Below, in pieces: positions 14,619-22,766 of a DNA stretch of 29,097 nt. Position numbers and translations under genes: made by a program. The DNA comes from a virus, in the IMG/VR virus record IMGVR_UViG_3300042560_002240, positions 1-29,097 of that record; one strand, written 5' to 3'. Under the pieces are notes generated by a model. The model did no database searches and had not been told where the DNA came from. It saw only the letters and a list, made by a program, of their open reading frames with translations. The first letter of the stretch is position 1, and the number at the start of each line of letters is the position of its first letter.

Positions 14619-15440
14619 ATGAACCTAAACGATCTACGAAAGAAGCACGAAGAACTACTGAAGGGCAAGTCCGCTGGCGGAAGCGGTGAGGGCGACCTCG
14701 AAAAGTACCTAAAGGTGGAGCCAGGAAAGAATACCATTCGTATTCTGCCTTGGAAGGATGACTCAAAGCCTTTCTACGCTGAGGCACTAATCCATCGTTA
14801 CACCAACGAAGAGGGTAAGCTGCGGAACTATTTCTGCCGCAAGATTCAGAATGAGTCGTGCCCTGTTTGTGATTTTTACTTTGATCTGTGGAAGATGCAC
14901 AAGGAGCTTGGCCTACCACCAAAGACCAAGAGCCGTTTCGGTGATCTAGCCACGAAGATCAAGGCTACTCCACGTTACTATCTAAACGTAGTAGACCGCC
15001 GGTCACTGGAGAACTCACCAGATAACGTAACTGGTGCGGTTAAGATCCTTTCAACGGGCCAGAAGGTATTCAAGAAGATTCTTGAGGGTGTCCTTAACGT
15101 CGAGCTAATGGACGAGAATGATCCTGAGAACACCAATGTCCTGAGCCTGAAGAAGGGCAACGATTTCATCCTAGAGCTAGGAAAGAGCGGAGAGTTCAAC
15201 AACTACGATCAATCCACTTTCCGAATCAAGAAGACTTCTGCTGGATCGGATCGTGAGATTAAGGTTTGGATGGAGGCTATGCACGACATTCATTCACAAA
15301 TCAAGGTTGGTGAGTATGACGAGGGCAAGAAGCTCGTAGAGATGCTACGGGTAACCCTCGATACGGGCGGAAGCTCCCCTACGCAGAAGCCTGATGATGA
15401 TATGGGTGAATCACGTTTTAAGAAGGAAGTTCAAGTATGA
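14619..15440 (+). CDS. gp32-like single-stranded DNA-binding protein
   Basis: 273 residues. The zinc-binding set of gp32 is clear: His59, Cys73, Cys81 and Cys84, spaced H-x13-C-x7-C-x2-C (T4 has H-x12-C-x9-C-x2-C). The N-terminus (LRKKHEELLKG) fits the basic segment used for cooperative binding, and the C-terminal QKPDDDMGESRF is the acidic tail that contacts partner proteins. It coats single strands in replication, recombination and repair. AGAGAG lies upstream of ATG 14619 in a purine-rich stretch, a likely ribosome binding site. Codons are GC-richer than in the flanking uvsY-like gene, as expected for a highly expressed protein. In T4 this protein represses its own translation; no pseudoknot is visible here. 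Confidence 0.93.
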   Translation: MNLNDLRKKHEELLKGKSAGGSGEGDLEKYLKVEPGKNTIRILPWKDDSKPFYAEALIHRYTNEEGKLRNYFCRKIQNESCPVCDFYFDLWKMHKELGLPPKTKSRFGDLATKIKATPRYYLNVVDRRSLENSPDNVTGAVKILSTGQKVFKKILEGVLNVELMDENDPENTNVLSLKKGNDFILELGKSGEFNNYDQSTFRIKKTSAGSDREIKVWMEAMHDIHSQIKVGEYDEGKKLVEMLRVTLDTGGSSPTQKPDDDMGESRFKKEVQV

Positions 15441-15979
15441 GAAATATTTTTCTATCTGTAATGCTGCTATTCGTAGCAGCTTGTTCCCCACTACGGGATC
15501 TGAGCATTTCAACCTCAGATTGCCTGACTGATCCACAGGCTATCACTAGCCAGGATGTTGTCGTAGTTCCTAAGGATACTCTCCCTAAGGAAATTGTAGA
15601 GAGCGATAAGTTTAAGGATAAGAGCATCATCATCGCCCCTACTGATATGCTGAAGAAGGATTGCACAAAGCTTGCAATCGTTCCAGACCCAAAGAATGAG
15701 GGCGGTTGGTCAGCGTGGCTGCTTGGTCTAGGAGCGTCGGCTGCGGGGATTGCATCAATTTTCATCCCTCAGTTGGCTGCGCTAGAGGCACTCTTAGCAC
15801 TCCTATCCCGTAGAAAGCGAGAGCACTATGTTGCTGCTGTTAAGAACATTCTTCCTTACGATGGTAATATTGATATGAAGGGTGCTGTAAATAGTTTAGC
15901 AAAAGCTATGGGCATACTCCATACTAATAAGGGCACAGAGAAGCCCGACAATGGATCGGCTAGTCAACAGGCTACCTAG
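15437..15979 (+). CDS. Predicted lipoprotein with hydrophobic segment
   Basis: 180 residues. The N-terminus is a lipoprotein signal: MRN, a hydrophobic run, then lipobox VAAC with Cys16. Two internal cysteines (29 and 76) follow in a soluble-looking domain. Residues about 93-123 form a long Gly/Ala/Leu/Ile-rich stretch followed by RRKREH, likely a membrane segment or amphipathic hairpin. The tail is polar. A lipid-anchored envelope protein is the safe reading; an outer spanin, a superinfection-exclusion protein or a lysis regulator are possible, but no matching motif was recognised. The start overlaps the gp32 stop by four bases, so an envelope protein is co-translated with a DNA-binding protein. 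A strong terminator follows. Confidence 0.75.
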   Translation: MRNIFLSVMLLFVAACSPLRDLSISTSDCLTDPQAITSQDVVVVPKDTLPKEIVESDKFKDKSIIIAPTDMLKKDCTKLAIVPDPKNEGGWSAWLLGLGASAAGIASIFIPQLAALEALLALLSRRKREHYVAAVKNILPYDGNIDMKGAVNSLAKAMGILHTNKGTEKPDNGSASQQAT

Positions 15980-16002
15980 TACACTAAAGCCTTAGCTTTT
16001 CA

Positions 16003-16040
16003 CCCCCTAACATATCTGAAATATGTTAGGGGGTTTTTTT
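16003..16040 (+). terminator. Strong rho-independent terminator
   Basis: Perfect 13-bp stem CCCCCTAACATAT (16003-16015) and ATATGTTAGGGGG (16021-16033), five-base loop CTGAA, then seven T (16034-16040). It ends the helicase/uvsY/gp32/lipoprotein unit and insulates the glycan locus, which begins 52 bases later with its own -10 box. Confidence 0.95.
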
Positions 16041-16055
16041 ATTGTTACATCTTGC

Positions 16056-16077
16056 CGTACTATAATGGAAAAGTACG
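16056..16077 (+). promoter_or_regulatory. Promoter of the glycan locus, -10 within inverted repeat
   Basis: TATAAT at 16061-16066, 25 bases before ATG 16092, flanked by CGTAC (16056-16060) and GTACG (16073-16077), so the -10 box again lies within an inverted repeat. The best -35 candidate, TTGTTA at 16042-16047, is too close (13-base spacer). A start-stop ATGTAA lies at 16082-16087 just ahead of the true start. Confidence 0.5.
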
Positions 16078-16091
16078 ACAATATGTAACAA

Positions 16092-17282
16092 ATGACAGAT
16101 AAACTTAAAATACTCGTAGTCCATCCTAACACTGGAGGTTGTGCATACTACAGAAGCTTAATGCCTTACCACAAGCTCCAAGAGCTATTTCCCGATAAGT
16201 TAGAGATTAAATTCGATGACAACCCGCTAAAAGCTAATATAAAGACTGGAAAGTTCGATTATGAAGGCGCAGAGCAGGACGAACCCCCAGAGATAATAAA
16301 ATGGGCGCATGTGGTACTGATAAATAACATCAGTAACTTCGGAGGTCCATATACTGCTAGAGTTCAAGGTCTTGCATTAAAAGCTAAGAAGTTTGTTCAC
16401 TTTGATACAGATGACTTGCTTACCGAGCTTTACGAAGAGCACCATCTAATTGATGTCTACAAGAATCAAGGGCTGAGTGAGCTAACCAAACAGCTTTACT
16501 ACAATTCCCATCTAGTGACTGTAACTCAGACTAAGTTTGCAGAGAGAATTAAGCCTTATTGTCGTAATATTCTTGCTGTAGTTAAGAATGCTATAGACTA
16601 TAATTTACCTTGTTGGAACCACCCAAAGACCGTTGGACGCCTAGTTCGCGTCGGATGGGCTGGAGGTATCCATCACAATCCTGACGTAAAGGTATTCTCA
16701 ACTGTGCCCCATGTAGTGAATCAAAAAGTAGGAAGGGAAAACATATGGTGGGATTTCTATGGTATGCCACCACCTCCTAAAACTCAACAAGAGAAAGACG
16801 ATTGGCAGAATAAAGTGTGGGACAAGTACAAATCCGAACTACTAAAAGGGTTTAAAGGGCAACCTAACTGGAGCACACATTATGCAGTGGGACCACATGA
16901 GTATGGTGTCTTTTATGCTAACATGGATATTGCTATAGCTCCACTTAAGATGAACCCATTTAATGACTCCAAGAGCGATATTAAGGTGGCTGAGGCTGGC
17001 CGATACAAGGTGCCTATAGTGGCCTCAAACGTCGGCTGCTACAGCGACACGATCGTCAACGGCAAGACGGGCTACCTAATTGATCCAGACGCTCCTAAGA
17101 CAGAATGGATAAGAATACTGTCCAAGGTAGCTACTGACCATAAGCTGCGTAGAGAAATGGGAGAGAACTTACACTCAATTACCGAGCAATTGTTCGACAT
17201 TAACAAGGTAGCAAAATATCGTTTGGATGTATACGAACAGTGCTTCAAAGCTTTTGGATTTGATCCAAGGAAAGAACAATGA
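16092..17282 (+). CDS. Glycosyltransferase, GT-B fold (GT4-like)
   Basis: 396 residues. The Rossmann-type opening LKILVVHPNTGGCAYYRSLMP and a C-terminal nucleotide-sugar half with IAIAPLKMNPFNDSKSDIKV, EAGRYKVPIVASNVG and TIVNGKTGYLIDPD are typical of GT-B, GT4-like transferases; the two Glu of an E-x7-E type site would fall in the second half but are not clean. Sugar and acceptor are unknown. It is the first gene of the glycan locus and overlaps the next by four bases. No convincing ribosome binding site is visible. Codons 17028-17075 all end in G or C, unlike the rest of the gene, a sign of a recombined patch. Confidence 0.8.
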   Translation: MTDKLKILVVHPNTGGCAYYRSLMPYHKLQELFPDKLEIKFDDNPLKANIKTGKFDYEGAEQDEPPEIIKWAHVVLINNISNFGGPYTARVQGLALKAKKFVHFDTDDLLTELYEEHHLIDVYKNQGLSELTKQLYYNSHLVTVTQTKFAERIKPYCRNILAVVKNAIDYNLPCWNHPKTVGRLVRVGWAGGIHHNPDVKVFSTVPHVVNQKVGRENIWWDFYGMPPPPKTQQEKDDWQNKVWDKYKSELLKGFKGQPNWSTHYAVGPHEYGVFYANMDIAIAPLKMNPFNDSKSDIKVAEAGRYKVPIVASNVGCYSDTIVNGKTGYLIDPDAPKTEWIRILSKVATDHKLRREMGENLHSITEQLFDINKVAKYRLDVYEQCFKAFGFDPRKEQ

Positions 17283-18052
17283 TAAAAATTGCCACAGGAT
17301 TTTGTGGTCCAGGGGGGTCAACCGTTGCTTTATCCACATTAGTTAATTTATTTAACAATAATGGGTTAGATGCTTGTCTTTACGGGCAGAATGTGGGGTG
17401 GGACGGGGTGGATTGTAAGTACTCAACTTTTGACAAATTAAATTTAACGAAAGAAGATATACTAATTTATCATTTTATTCCTTTGGCAGAAAGAACGAAC
17501 TGTAAGAAACAAATTCTATCTTGCCATGAAACTGAAGTATTTAAAATAAAAGATATTCCTAATTTAAAATACGACGCAATACACTATGTGTCTCAATTTC
17601 AAAAAGATTGGCAAGGAGTGAATGGTACGGTAATACCAAATCCAATAAGAAGCTTCACAAAAACTAAAAAAGATTTTCGTGTAGCTGGGATAATTGGAAG
17701 TATAGACCCAAACAAGAGAGTTCACGAATCTATCCTCAGAGCACAGAAAGACGGATTTAGATCTGTTAAAATATATGGAAACTTAACAGACTATAATTAT
17801 TTTTATTCTCAAGTACTTCCCTTGCTATCTGAGGATGTTACCTATAATGGGGTTGCTAAAGACATGAATAAAGTTTATTCAGGACTAAGCCATGTATATC
17901 ACTCTCCAGTTCTTGAAACATATAACCTTGTAAAGCCTGAATGCGAAGCTGCTGGAGTTATTTATGTGGGAAATGAAGGCAACGATACGGAAGCTGAAGT
18001 TTGGGACAAACAAAAAATCATTGACACATGGAAGAATTTAATTTTCACATAA
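17279..18052 (+). CDS. Glycosyltransferase-like, GT-B fold
   Basis: 257 residues. It starts IKIATGFCGPGGSTVALSTLV, a glycine-rich loop followed by a helix as in the N-terminal Rossmann domain of GT-B enzymes. The middle has YVSQFQKDW and VIPNPI (the linker stretch common in GT4 proteins), then VAGIIGSIDPNKRV and a C-terminal half with YHSPVLETYNLVKPECEAAG, the nucleotide-sugar end. It is short for a full GT4 and may act on small acceptors or with a neighbour. Transfer specificity is unknown. AT-rich codons are like those of the following genes. It overlaps its neighbours by four bases upstream and 25 downstream. Confidence 0.7.
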   Translation: MIKIATGFCGPGGSTVALSTLVNLFNNNGLDACLYGQNVGWDGVDCKYSTFDKLNLTKEDILIYHFIPLAERTNCKKQILSCHETEVFKIKDIPNLKYDAIHYVSQFQKDWQGVNGTVIPNPIRSFTKTKKDFRVAGIIGSIDPNKRVHESILRAQKDGFRSVKIYGNLTDYNYFYSQVLPLLSEDVTYNGVAKDMNKVYSGLSHVYHSPVLETYNLVKPECEAAGVIYVGNEGNDTEAEVWDKQKIIDTWKNLIFT

Positions 18053-18684
18053 TAACTCCTTATTATGGGCCAAAAAATTGGCTAGAGGAGTGTGTATATT
18101 CAGTAAAAATGCAAACTTTGCCTTCTCTCCACCATATAATTATTGATACTGACAGAAAAGGGGCTTGTAGGAATCATTTTGAAACTTTACAGATAATACC
18201 AGCCGAAAAAAATAATATAGTTATCCATTTAGATGGAGATGATAAGTTAATTAATCATAAGGCCTTAGAGATACTTTATCAAGTTTACAAAAATGATGAT
18301 ATATGGGCAACTTATGGAAATTATGTAAGTAGGCAAGGATCGGTCTGCCATACCCACGATGAATTACCTTTTAGAGAATCATTTAAAAAAATTGGATGGA
18401 GATGGTCACATCTCAGAACTTTTAGAGCTAATTTAATTCCTTACTTAAAGGAGCAAGATATGAAAGATTCTATGGGCAACTGGTTTACATCTGCGGCAGA
18501 TGTCGCAATATTTTTACCAGTATTGGAGTTATGTGGTAAAAAAAGAGTCGCATTCGTTAATGAAGATTTAGTTTATTATCGTATTCATCCAAACAATGAT
18601 CATGCTTCAAGGCAAAAATTGCAAGATCAAATTCGATGTGCGATAGAATTACAAAATAAAAAAGTATACAGTGAATTGAAATGA
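18028..18684 (+). CDS. Glycosyltransferase family 2 (GT-A)
   Basis: 218 residues. The N-terminus FHIITPYYGPKNWLEECVYSV and QTLPSLHHIIID match the nucleotide-binding first half of GT2 enzymes, and HLDGDDKLI carries the metal-binding Asp-x-Asp. The second half has FTSAADVAIFLPVLELCG, a likely acceptor-side region, and RIHPNNDHAS, a GT2-like end. The donor sugar is unknown. It overlaps the preceding gene by 25 bases and the next by four. It is smaller than many bacterial GT2 proteins but contains the main landmarks. An outer-surface glycan role fits the locus. Confidence 0.8.
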   Translation: MEEFNFHIITPYYGPKNWLEECVYSVKMQTLPSLHHIIIDTDRKGACRNHFETLQIIPAEKNNIVIHLDGDDKLINHKALEILYQVYKNDDIWATYGNYVSRQGSVCHTHDELPFRESFKKIGWRWSHLRTFRANLIPYLKEQDMKDSMGNWFTSAADVAIFLPVLELCGKKRVAFVNEDLVYYRIHPNNDHASRQKLQDQIRCAIELQNKKVYSELK

Positions 18685-19523
18685 GAATAATACCATTTTT
18701 GGACTTAACTGTACCTAAAGATCAATACTTTAATGAAGCTATTTTATTAAATAGTCATATTGCTTTAAAAACTATTAGTTTAAATGAAGCATTATCAAAA
18801 CAATTTGATGATATAGTTATTTCAGATCAATGTCTAGCATTGACAGATAAAATTAATGCTAAAAAGAAATTTTTATGGGTTATAGAGCCTCCTTCTGTAA
18901 ACATTCAAAATTACCAAATAGCTTATCAATTAAGAGATAAGGTAGACTTAATATTTTCCCATACAAAAGAATTTTTAAATCAAGTTCCAAACTCAGTTTA
19001 TTGTCCGTGGGGATCTTATTTTATAAATCCTGCGGATCATAAGTTGTATGATAAGAGACAAAATCTTACCATAATTGCTTCAAGCAAAAATTTTTGTGTT
19101 GGACATAGAATGAGGCATGAAGTAATTTCAAGATATGAAAAATACTTTAGTTGTGTAAGAAGAGGTGGAACTAATCATACTAAATATCAAAATTCTGGTG
19201 AAGAATATAAACTAAATTATATAAAAGATTATAGATTCTCTGTTGAAATTGAAAATGCTCCAATAGAAGGTTATTTCACTGAGAAGCTTTTGGATTGCAT
19301 CAGAACCGGAACTATACCAATTTATTGCGGAGACTCATCAGTTGCTAATATATTTAATAAGGATGGGATAATAACTTTCTCAAAAGTGGATGACCTAGAG
19401 AAAATACTTCCTCAATTAAATGAATCATTCTATAACGATAGAATAAAGGCAGTTAAGGAAAATTATTCTATAGCTGAAAATTTTCTTTACCCTTGGAAAG
19501 TTATAACAAATAAAATTTTATGA
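18681..19523 (+). CDS. GT10-like alpha-1,3-fucosyltransferase family protein
   Basis: 280 residues. The diagnostic C-terminal block YRFSVEIENAPIEGYFTEKL then GTIPIYCGD is the GDP-fucose binding signature of GT10 (FxxxxENs, gYxTEK, GtiPiyxG). The N-terminal half is more variable, as usual in this family, and includes FLWVIEPPSV and LIFSHTKEFLN. By family knowledge it would transfer L-fucose, or a close analogue, from GDP to a GlcNAc- or Glc-type acceptor. No GDP-fucose synthesis genes are in the window, but a GDP-mannose 3,5-epimerase is, and GDP-L-galactose is chemically close to GDP-L-fucose. Codon use is extremely AT-rich. Overlaps four bases with both neighbours. Confidence 0.8.
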   Translation: MRIIPFLDLTVPKDQYFNEAILLNSHIALKTISLNEALSKQFDDIVISDQCLALTDKINAKKKFLWVIEPPSVNIQNYQIAYQLRDKVDLIFSHTKEFLNQVPNSVYCPWGSYFINPADHKLYDKRQNLTIIASSKNFCVGHRMRHEVISRYEKYFSCVRRGGTNHTKYQNSGEEYKLNYIKDYRFSVEIENAPIEGYFTEKLLDCIRTGTIPIYCGDSSVANIFNKDGIITFSKVDDLEKILPQLNESFYNDRIKAVKENYSIAENFLYPWKVITNKIL

Positions 19524-20140
19524 AATATTACAGTCAATTTGGACAAGATAAGTTTATTTATGAAAATGTTTTCAATAAAAAGTCTAATGGATTTTTTCTC
19601 GATATAGGAGCATCGGAGCCTGTAGATCAAAATAATACTTATTTTTTTGAAAAGCTCGGTTGGAAAGGTATCGTTATAGAGCCTAGAAAAGAAGACTTTA
19701 ATAGACTAAAAAATGAAAGATCTTGTATTTGTGAAAATGTAGCCATAACCTCCAAAAGAGAAATTAGAAAGTTTTTACAAATTGATGGTCCTTCTAAGGG
19801 TCTGAGCGGAATACTAGAGGGTTATGATATAAACCACATAGTAAGAATAGTTAGAGAACTATTTCAGTTTGGTGGGGGCATGGAATTGGTTGATATAGAG
19901 TGTCTGCCTATAAGTGATTTGTTGGAGAAATACTCTGTAAGTGAGGTAGACTACATGAGTCTAGATGTTGAAGGCATGGAACTACCGATTATCAAAACAA
20001 TAGATTTTGATAAAGTTAAAATACGTTGCATAACAGTAGAAAATAATTATGAAAATATTGAAATTTCAAACTTATTAACTTCAAAAGGTTATAATAAGGT
20101 GGCAGACTTGAACTGCGACGAGGTATACTTACTTGGCTAA
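19520..20140 (+). CDS. FkbM-family methyltransferase
   Basis: 206 residues. SQFGQDKFIYENVF and FLDIGASEPVDQNNTYFFEK form the SAM-binding start, WKGIVIEPRKEDF the second strand, and VDYMSLDVEGMELPIIKTID the central strand with the D-x-E-G motif typical of FkbM proteins. This family O-methylates sugars in many surface polysaccharides. It is the first of two FkbM proteins in the locus (the other starts at 24656), suggesting two separate methylations. The acceptor is unknown. Overlaps four bases with the GT10-like gene and eight with the next gene. Confidence 0.83.
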   Translation: MKYYSQFGQDKFIYENVFNKKSNGFFLDIGASEPVDQNNTYFFEKLGWKGIVIEPRKEDFNRLKNERSCICENVAITSKREIRKFLQIDGPSKGLSGILEGYDINHIVRIVRELFQFGGGMELVDIECLPISDLLEKYSVSEVDYMSLDVEGMELPIIKTIDFDKVKIRCITVENNYENIEISNLLTSKGYNKVADLNCDEVYLLG

Positions 20141-21140
20141 AATAATAGTTACTGGCTCTCTTGGCTTGATAGGCCAATCCTGCTGCTTGAGGTTCCTTAA
20201 GCAAGGGCATCAAGTTCTAGGGATTGATAACGACATGAGAAAGGAGTTCTTTGGGGCTGAGGCATCGGTGAAGGATCAATTACACTTATTCCATAGCTAC
20301 CTTAATTATACTCATCACTGGTCAGATATACGGCATGTAGGCCCAGAGCTTATTGAGGGCGCAGATCTTGTTGTTCATTGTGCTGCCCAGCCATCCCATG
20401 ACTGGTCCTACAAGAACCCCAAATTAGACTTTGATGTGAACGCTGTTGGCACTCTAAACCTATTAGAGTTAGTTAGATGCCACGCTCCAAATGCAACTTT
20501 CGTGTTTCTCTCAACTAATAAAGTATATGGGGATAGACCAAATTATTTTAATTTAGTTGAAAACGAATTTAGATATATTCAAAAAGATGGCTTAGGGGTG
20601 AATGAATCAATGTCTGTTGATTCGTGTGTTCATAGTATATTTGGCGTAAGTAAATTATCTGCGGACTTACTAGTTCAGGAATACGGTAGAAACTTAGGCA
20701 TAAAATCAGCTATTTTTAGATGCGGGTGCCTGACAGGAAAGAACCACAAGGGAGCAGAGTTACATGGATTCCTTTCCTACCTTACAAAGTGTATAAAGGA
20801 AGGAAAGCACTACACTGTATATGGATACAAAGGAAAGCAAGTAAGAGATAACATTCATGCAGATGATATAGCATCATGCGTAGAAGAGGTATTTAAGAGT
20901 AATATTTGCTTTGGGGAAGTATTTAATTTAGGTGGGTCTTTTGAAAACAATATCTCAATGCTGGAAGCAATATCTTACTTCGAAAAAGTCTTTGAGAAGA
21001 AACTATCTTATACCATTGTAGATAACAATAGAACAGGCGATCATAAGTGGTATATAACAGACATGTCAAAATTTAGATCATATTTCCCTGGCTGGAGAAA
21101 GATGTATGATTTTGAAAAGCTGATGGTACAGTTCGCATGA
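20133..21140 (+). CDS. NAD-dependent sugar epimerase/dehydratase (extended SDR)
   Basis: 335 residues from TTG 20133, chosen because the Rossmann motif IIVTGSLGLIG begins five residues later. GIDNDMRKEFFG and VVHCAAQPSHDWSY resemble CDP-paratose 2-epimerase-like proteins. The active-site YxxxK reads FGVSK, so Phe replaces the usual catalytic Tyr; by recollection this subfamily commonly has FGxSK with the following LSADLLVQEYGR. GKQVRDNIHADD is the substrate-side hallmark. The reaction is probably epimerisation of a nucleotide sugar, which one is unknown. The first 380 bases are clearly GC-richer with codons like the phage core, and the rest is AT-rich, so the gene looks mosaic. Confidence 0.78.
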   Translation: MAKIIVTGSLGLIGQSCCLRFLKQGHQVLGIDNDMRKEFFGAEASVKDQLHLFHSYLNYTHHWSDIRHVGPELIEGADLVVHCAAQPSHDWSYKNPKLDFDVNAVGTLNLLELVRCHAPNATFVFLSTNKVYGDRPNYFNLVENEFRYIQKDGLGVNESMSVDSCVHSIFGVSKLSADLLVQEYGRNLGIKSAIFRCGCLTGKNHKGAELHGFLSYLTKCIKEGKHYTVYGYKGKQVRDNIHADDIASCVEEVFKSNICFGEVFNLGGSFENNISMLEAISYFEKVFEKKLSYTIVDNNRTGDHKWYITDMSKFRSYFPGWRKMYDFEKLMVQFA

Positions 21141-21937
21141 TTTACTTTAGTGAGCTTGGACAGTATGGGAGGCTTGGAAACCAATTGTTTCAGTATGCGG
21201 CAGCTAAGTGTTTAGCTGTGCATCATAAAACTGAAGTCGGGCTAGAGGATCTGGATAATAAATTTTGGCATGGACAAAACTGTTTATTAACAAAATTTAA
21301 TTTAAATTATCTTAAAATAGATAAAACACCCAATGTCCCAAGGTATCAAGAAAATCCAAATGAAAACTGGAAATTCAACCCAAATTTCTTTAATCTTCCC
21401 GAGGAAGTAAATTTGTATGGGTTCTTTCAACATGCAAAATATTTTGAAAGTATTCAGGAAATTATCTTTAAGGAGTTTGAAATTAAAGATATTGAATTAG
21501 AGCAAAAATGTGTTAAATTTTTATCTAATTTTAAAAACCCTGTATCAATACACTTGCGGCTTGGAGATCTTATGGATCAATTCAGGCAACATGGATACGA
21601 GGAATATTTAAAAAATTACATACACAACGCATATAAGAACTTTGATAGTAATAGTGATTTTTTAGTTTTCTCTGGGGGAAACAGGAATGCAGATGATTCA
21701 ACTTATTATTTTTGGGCTAGGGAAAATATAAAAGGTAGTAATTTCCATTATATTGAGGGTAACGACCCAGTTACAGATTTGTGTTTAATAAAAAACTGTA
21801 AGGGTAATATATTAGGTATAGACTCTACTTTTAGTTGGTGGGCTTCTTATTTAAATAAAGAAGGGAAAGTAGTAGCTCCTAAAAAAATGCCTTACAGCTT
21901 GATGGAGACAACAGTTAAAAATTGGATTTTGATATAA
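21137..21937 (+). CDS. GT11-like alpha-1,2-fucosyltransferase family protein
   Basis: 266 residues. The family landmarks are all visible: GQYGRLGNQLFQYAAAKCLA at the start, VSIHLRLGDLMD in the middle with the Arg that contacts the nucleotide, and IDSTFSWWASYLN near the end. GT11 enzymes add fucose in alpha-1,2 linkage from GDP-fucose. HxRxGD is present as HLRLGD. As with the GT10-like gene, the donor in this phage could be host GDP-fucose or GDP-L-galactose. The start overlaps the epimerase stop by four bases; the stop at 21937 is followed by a short untranslated stretch with promoter-like boxes. Confidence 0.85.
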   Translation: MIYFSELGQYGRLGNQLFQYAAAKCLAVHHKTEVGLEDLDNKFWHGQNCLLTKFNLNYLKIDKTPNVPRYQENPNENWKFNPNFFNLPEEVNLYGFFQHAKYFESIQEIIFKEFEIKDIELEQKCVKFLSNFKNPVSIHLRLGDLMDQFRQHGYEEYLKNYIHNAYKNFDSNSDFLVFSGGNRNADDSTYYFWARENIKGSNFHYIEGNDPVTDLCLIKNCKGNILGIDSTFSWWASYLNKEGKVVAPKKMPYSLMETTVKNWILI

Positions 21938-21963
21938 ATTAATTATTCAAAAGAGCCTATAAT
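21933..21963 (+). promoter_or_regulatory. Promoter candidates before methyltransferase gene
   Basis: The only gap inside the glycan locus (21938-21992) holds two boxes: TATAAATT (21933-21940, seven of eight matches to the T4 late consensus) and CTATAAT with TATAAT at 21958-21963, 29 bases before ATG 21993. AAGGAAG at 21970-21976 is a possible, somewhat distant ribosome binding site. Confidence 0.4.
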
Positions 21964-21992
21964 TAAAAATAAGGAAGTCACTCGTAAAAACT

Positions 21993-22766
21993 ATGGATTT
22001 AATAGAAAAAGTAAAAAAGTTCTGGGATACTCGCCCATGCAATGTTAGACATTCTTCTAAAGAAGTTGGGACGAAAGACTATTTCTTAGATGTTTCTAAG
22101 AGAAAATACACAGTGGAGCCGCATATAAAATCATTTGCAAATTTTAGTGAATGGAAAGGAAAGAAGGTGCTAGAAATTGGGTGCGGGATAGGAACAGATG
22201 CCCAATCATTTGCTGAGGCTGGTGCAATTTATACCGGAGTAGATTTGTCTGAGAAGTCTTTAGAAATTGCTAAGAAAAGATTTGATACATTCGGCCTCAA
22301 AGGAAATTTTTATAAAGCTGATGATGAATATATTTCAAAGATACTCCCTATTGATTCATATGACTTGATATATTCTTTTGGTGTAATACACCACACACCA
22401 TTCCCAGAAATTCTAATTAGTGAAATAACAAAGTATATGTCGGAAGAGACTACCCTTAGGATAATGTTATACGCAAAGAATTCTTGGAAAAATTTTATGA
22501 TTGATGCTGAACTTGATCAACCCGAGGCTCAGTATGGGTGCCCAATAGCTAATACTTACTCCAAGGAAGAAGTAGAATCCTTACTTACTGGTTTGGATAT
22601 CGTGAACATGTATCAAACTCATATATTCCCTTATAAGATAGATAAATATAAAACTTATGAATATGAGAAGCAAGATTATTTTAAAGCTATGCCTGAAGAA
22701 CTCTTCTCTGTTTTAGAGAAAAATTTAGGTTGGCATTTATTAATTGAAGCAAAGTTAGGTAGATGA
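21993..22766 (+). CDS. Class I SAM-dependent methyltransferase
   Basis: 257 residues. The SAM-binding motif KKVLEIGCGIGTDAQSFAEAG is followed by GVDLSEKSLEIAKKRF, a textbook Rossmann methyltransferase core, and YDLIYSFGVIHHTPF is the post-motif strand of the Methyltransf_11-type family. The N-terminus FWDTRPCNVRHS is a cap often found on small-molecule methyltransferases. The substrate, perhaps a sugar, is unknown. It opens the second half of the glycan locus after a short promoter-bearing gap and overlaps the next gene by four bases. Confidence 0.83.
   Translation: MDLIEKVKKFWDTRPCNVRHSSKEVGTKDYFLDVSKRKYTVEPHIKSFANFSEWKGKKVLEIGCGIGTDAQSFAEAGAIYTGVDLSEKSLEIAKKRFDTFGLKGNFYKADDEYISKILPIDSYDLIYSFGVIHHTPFPEILISEITKYMSEETTLRIMLYAKNSWKNFMIDAELDQPEAQYGCPIANTYSKEEVESLLTGLDIVNMYQTHIFPYKIDKYKTYEYEKQDYFKAMPEELFSVLEKNLGWHLLIEAKLGR

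Noticed and set aside
14599-14922. Antisense open frame over gp32
   Set aside because: Shadow of a GC-richer sense gene with clear zinc-site homology.
16082-16087. Start-stop ATGTAA before the first glycan gene
   Set aside because: Could regulate initiation, but there is no ribosome binding site and it is too short to support as a feature.
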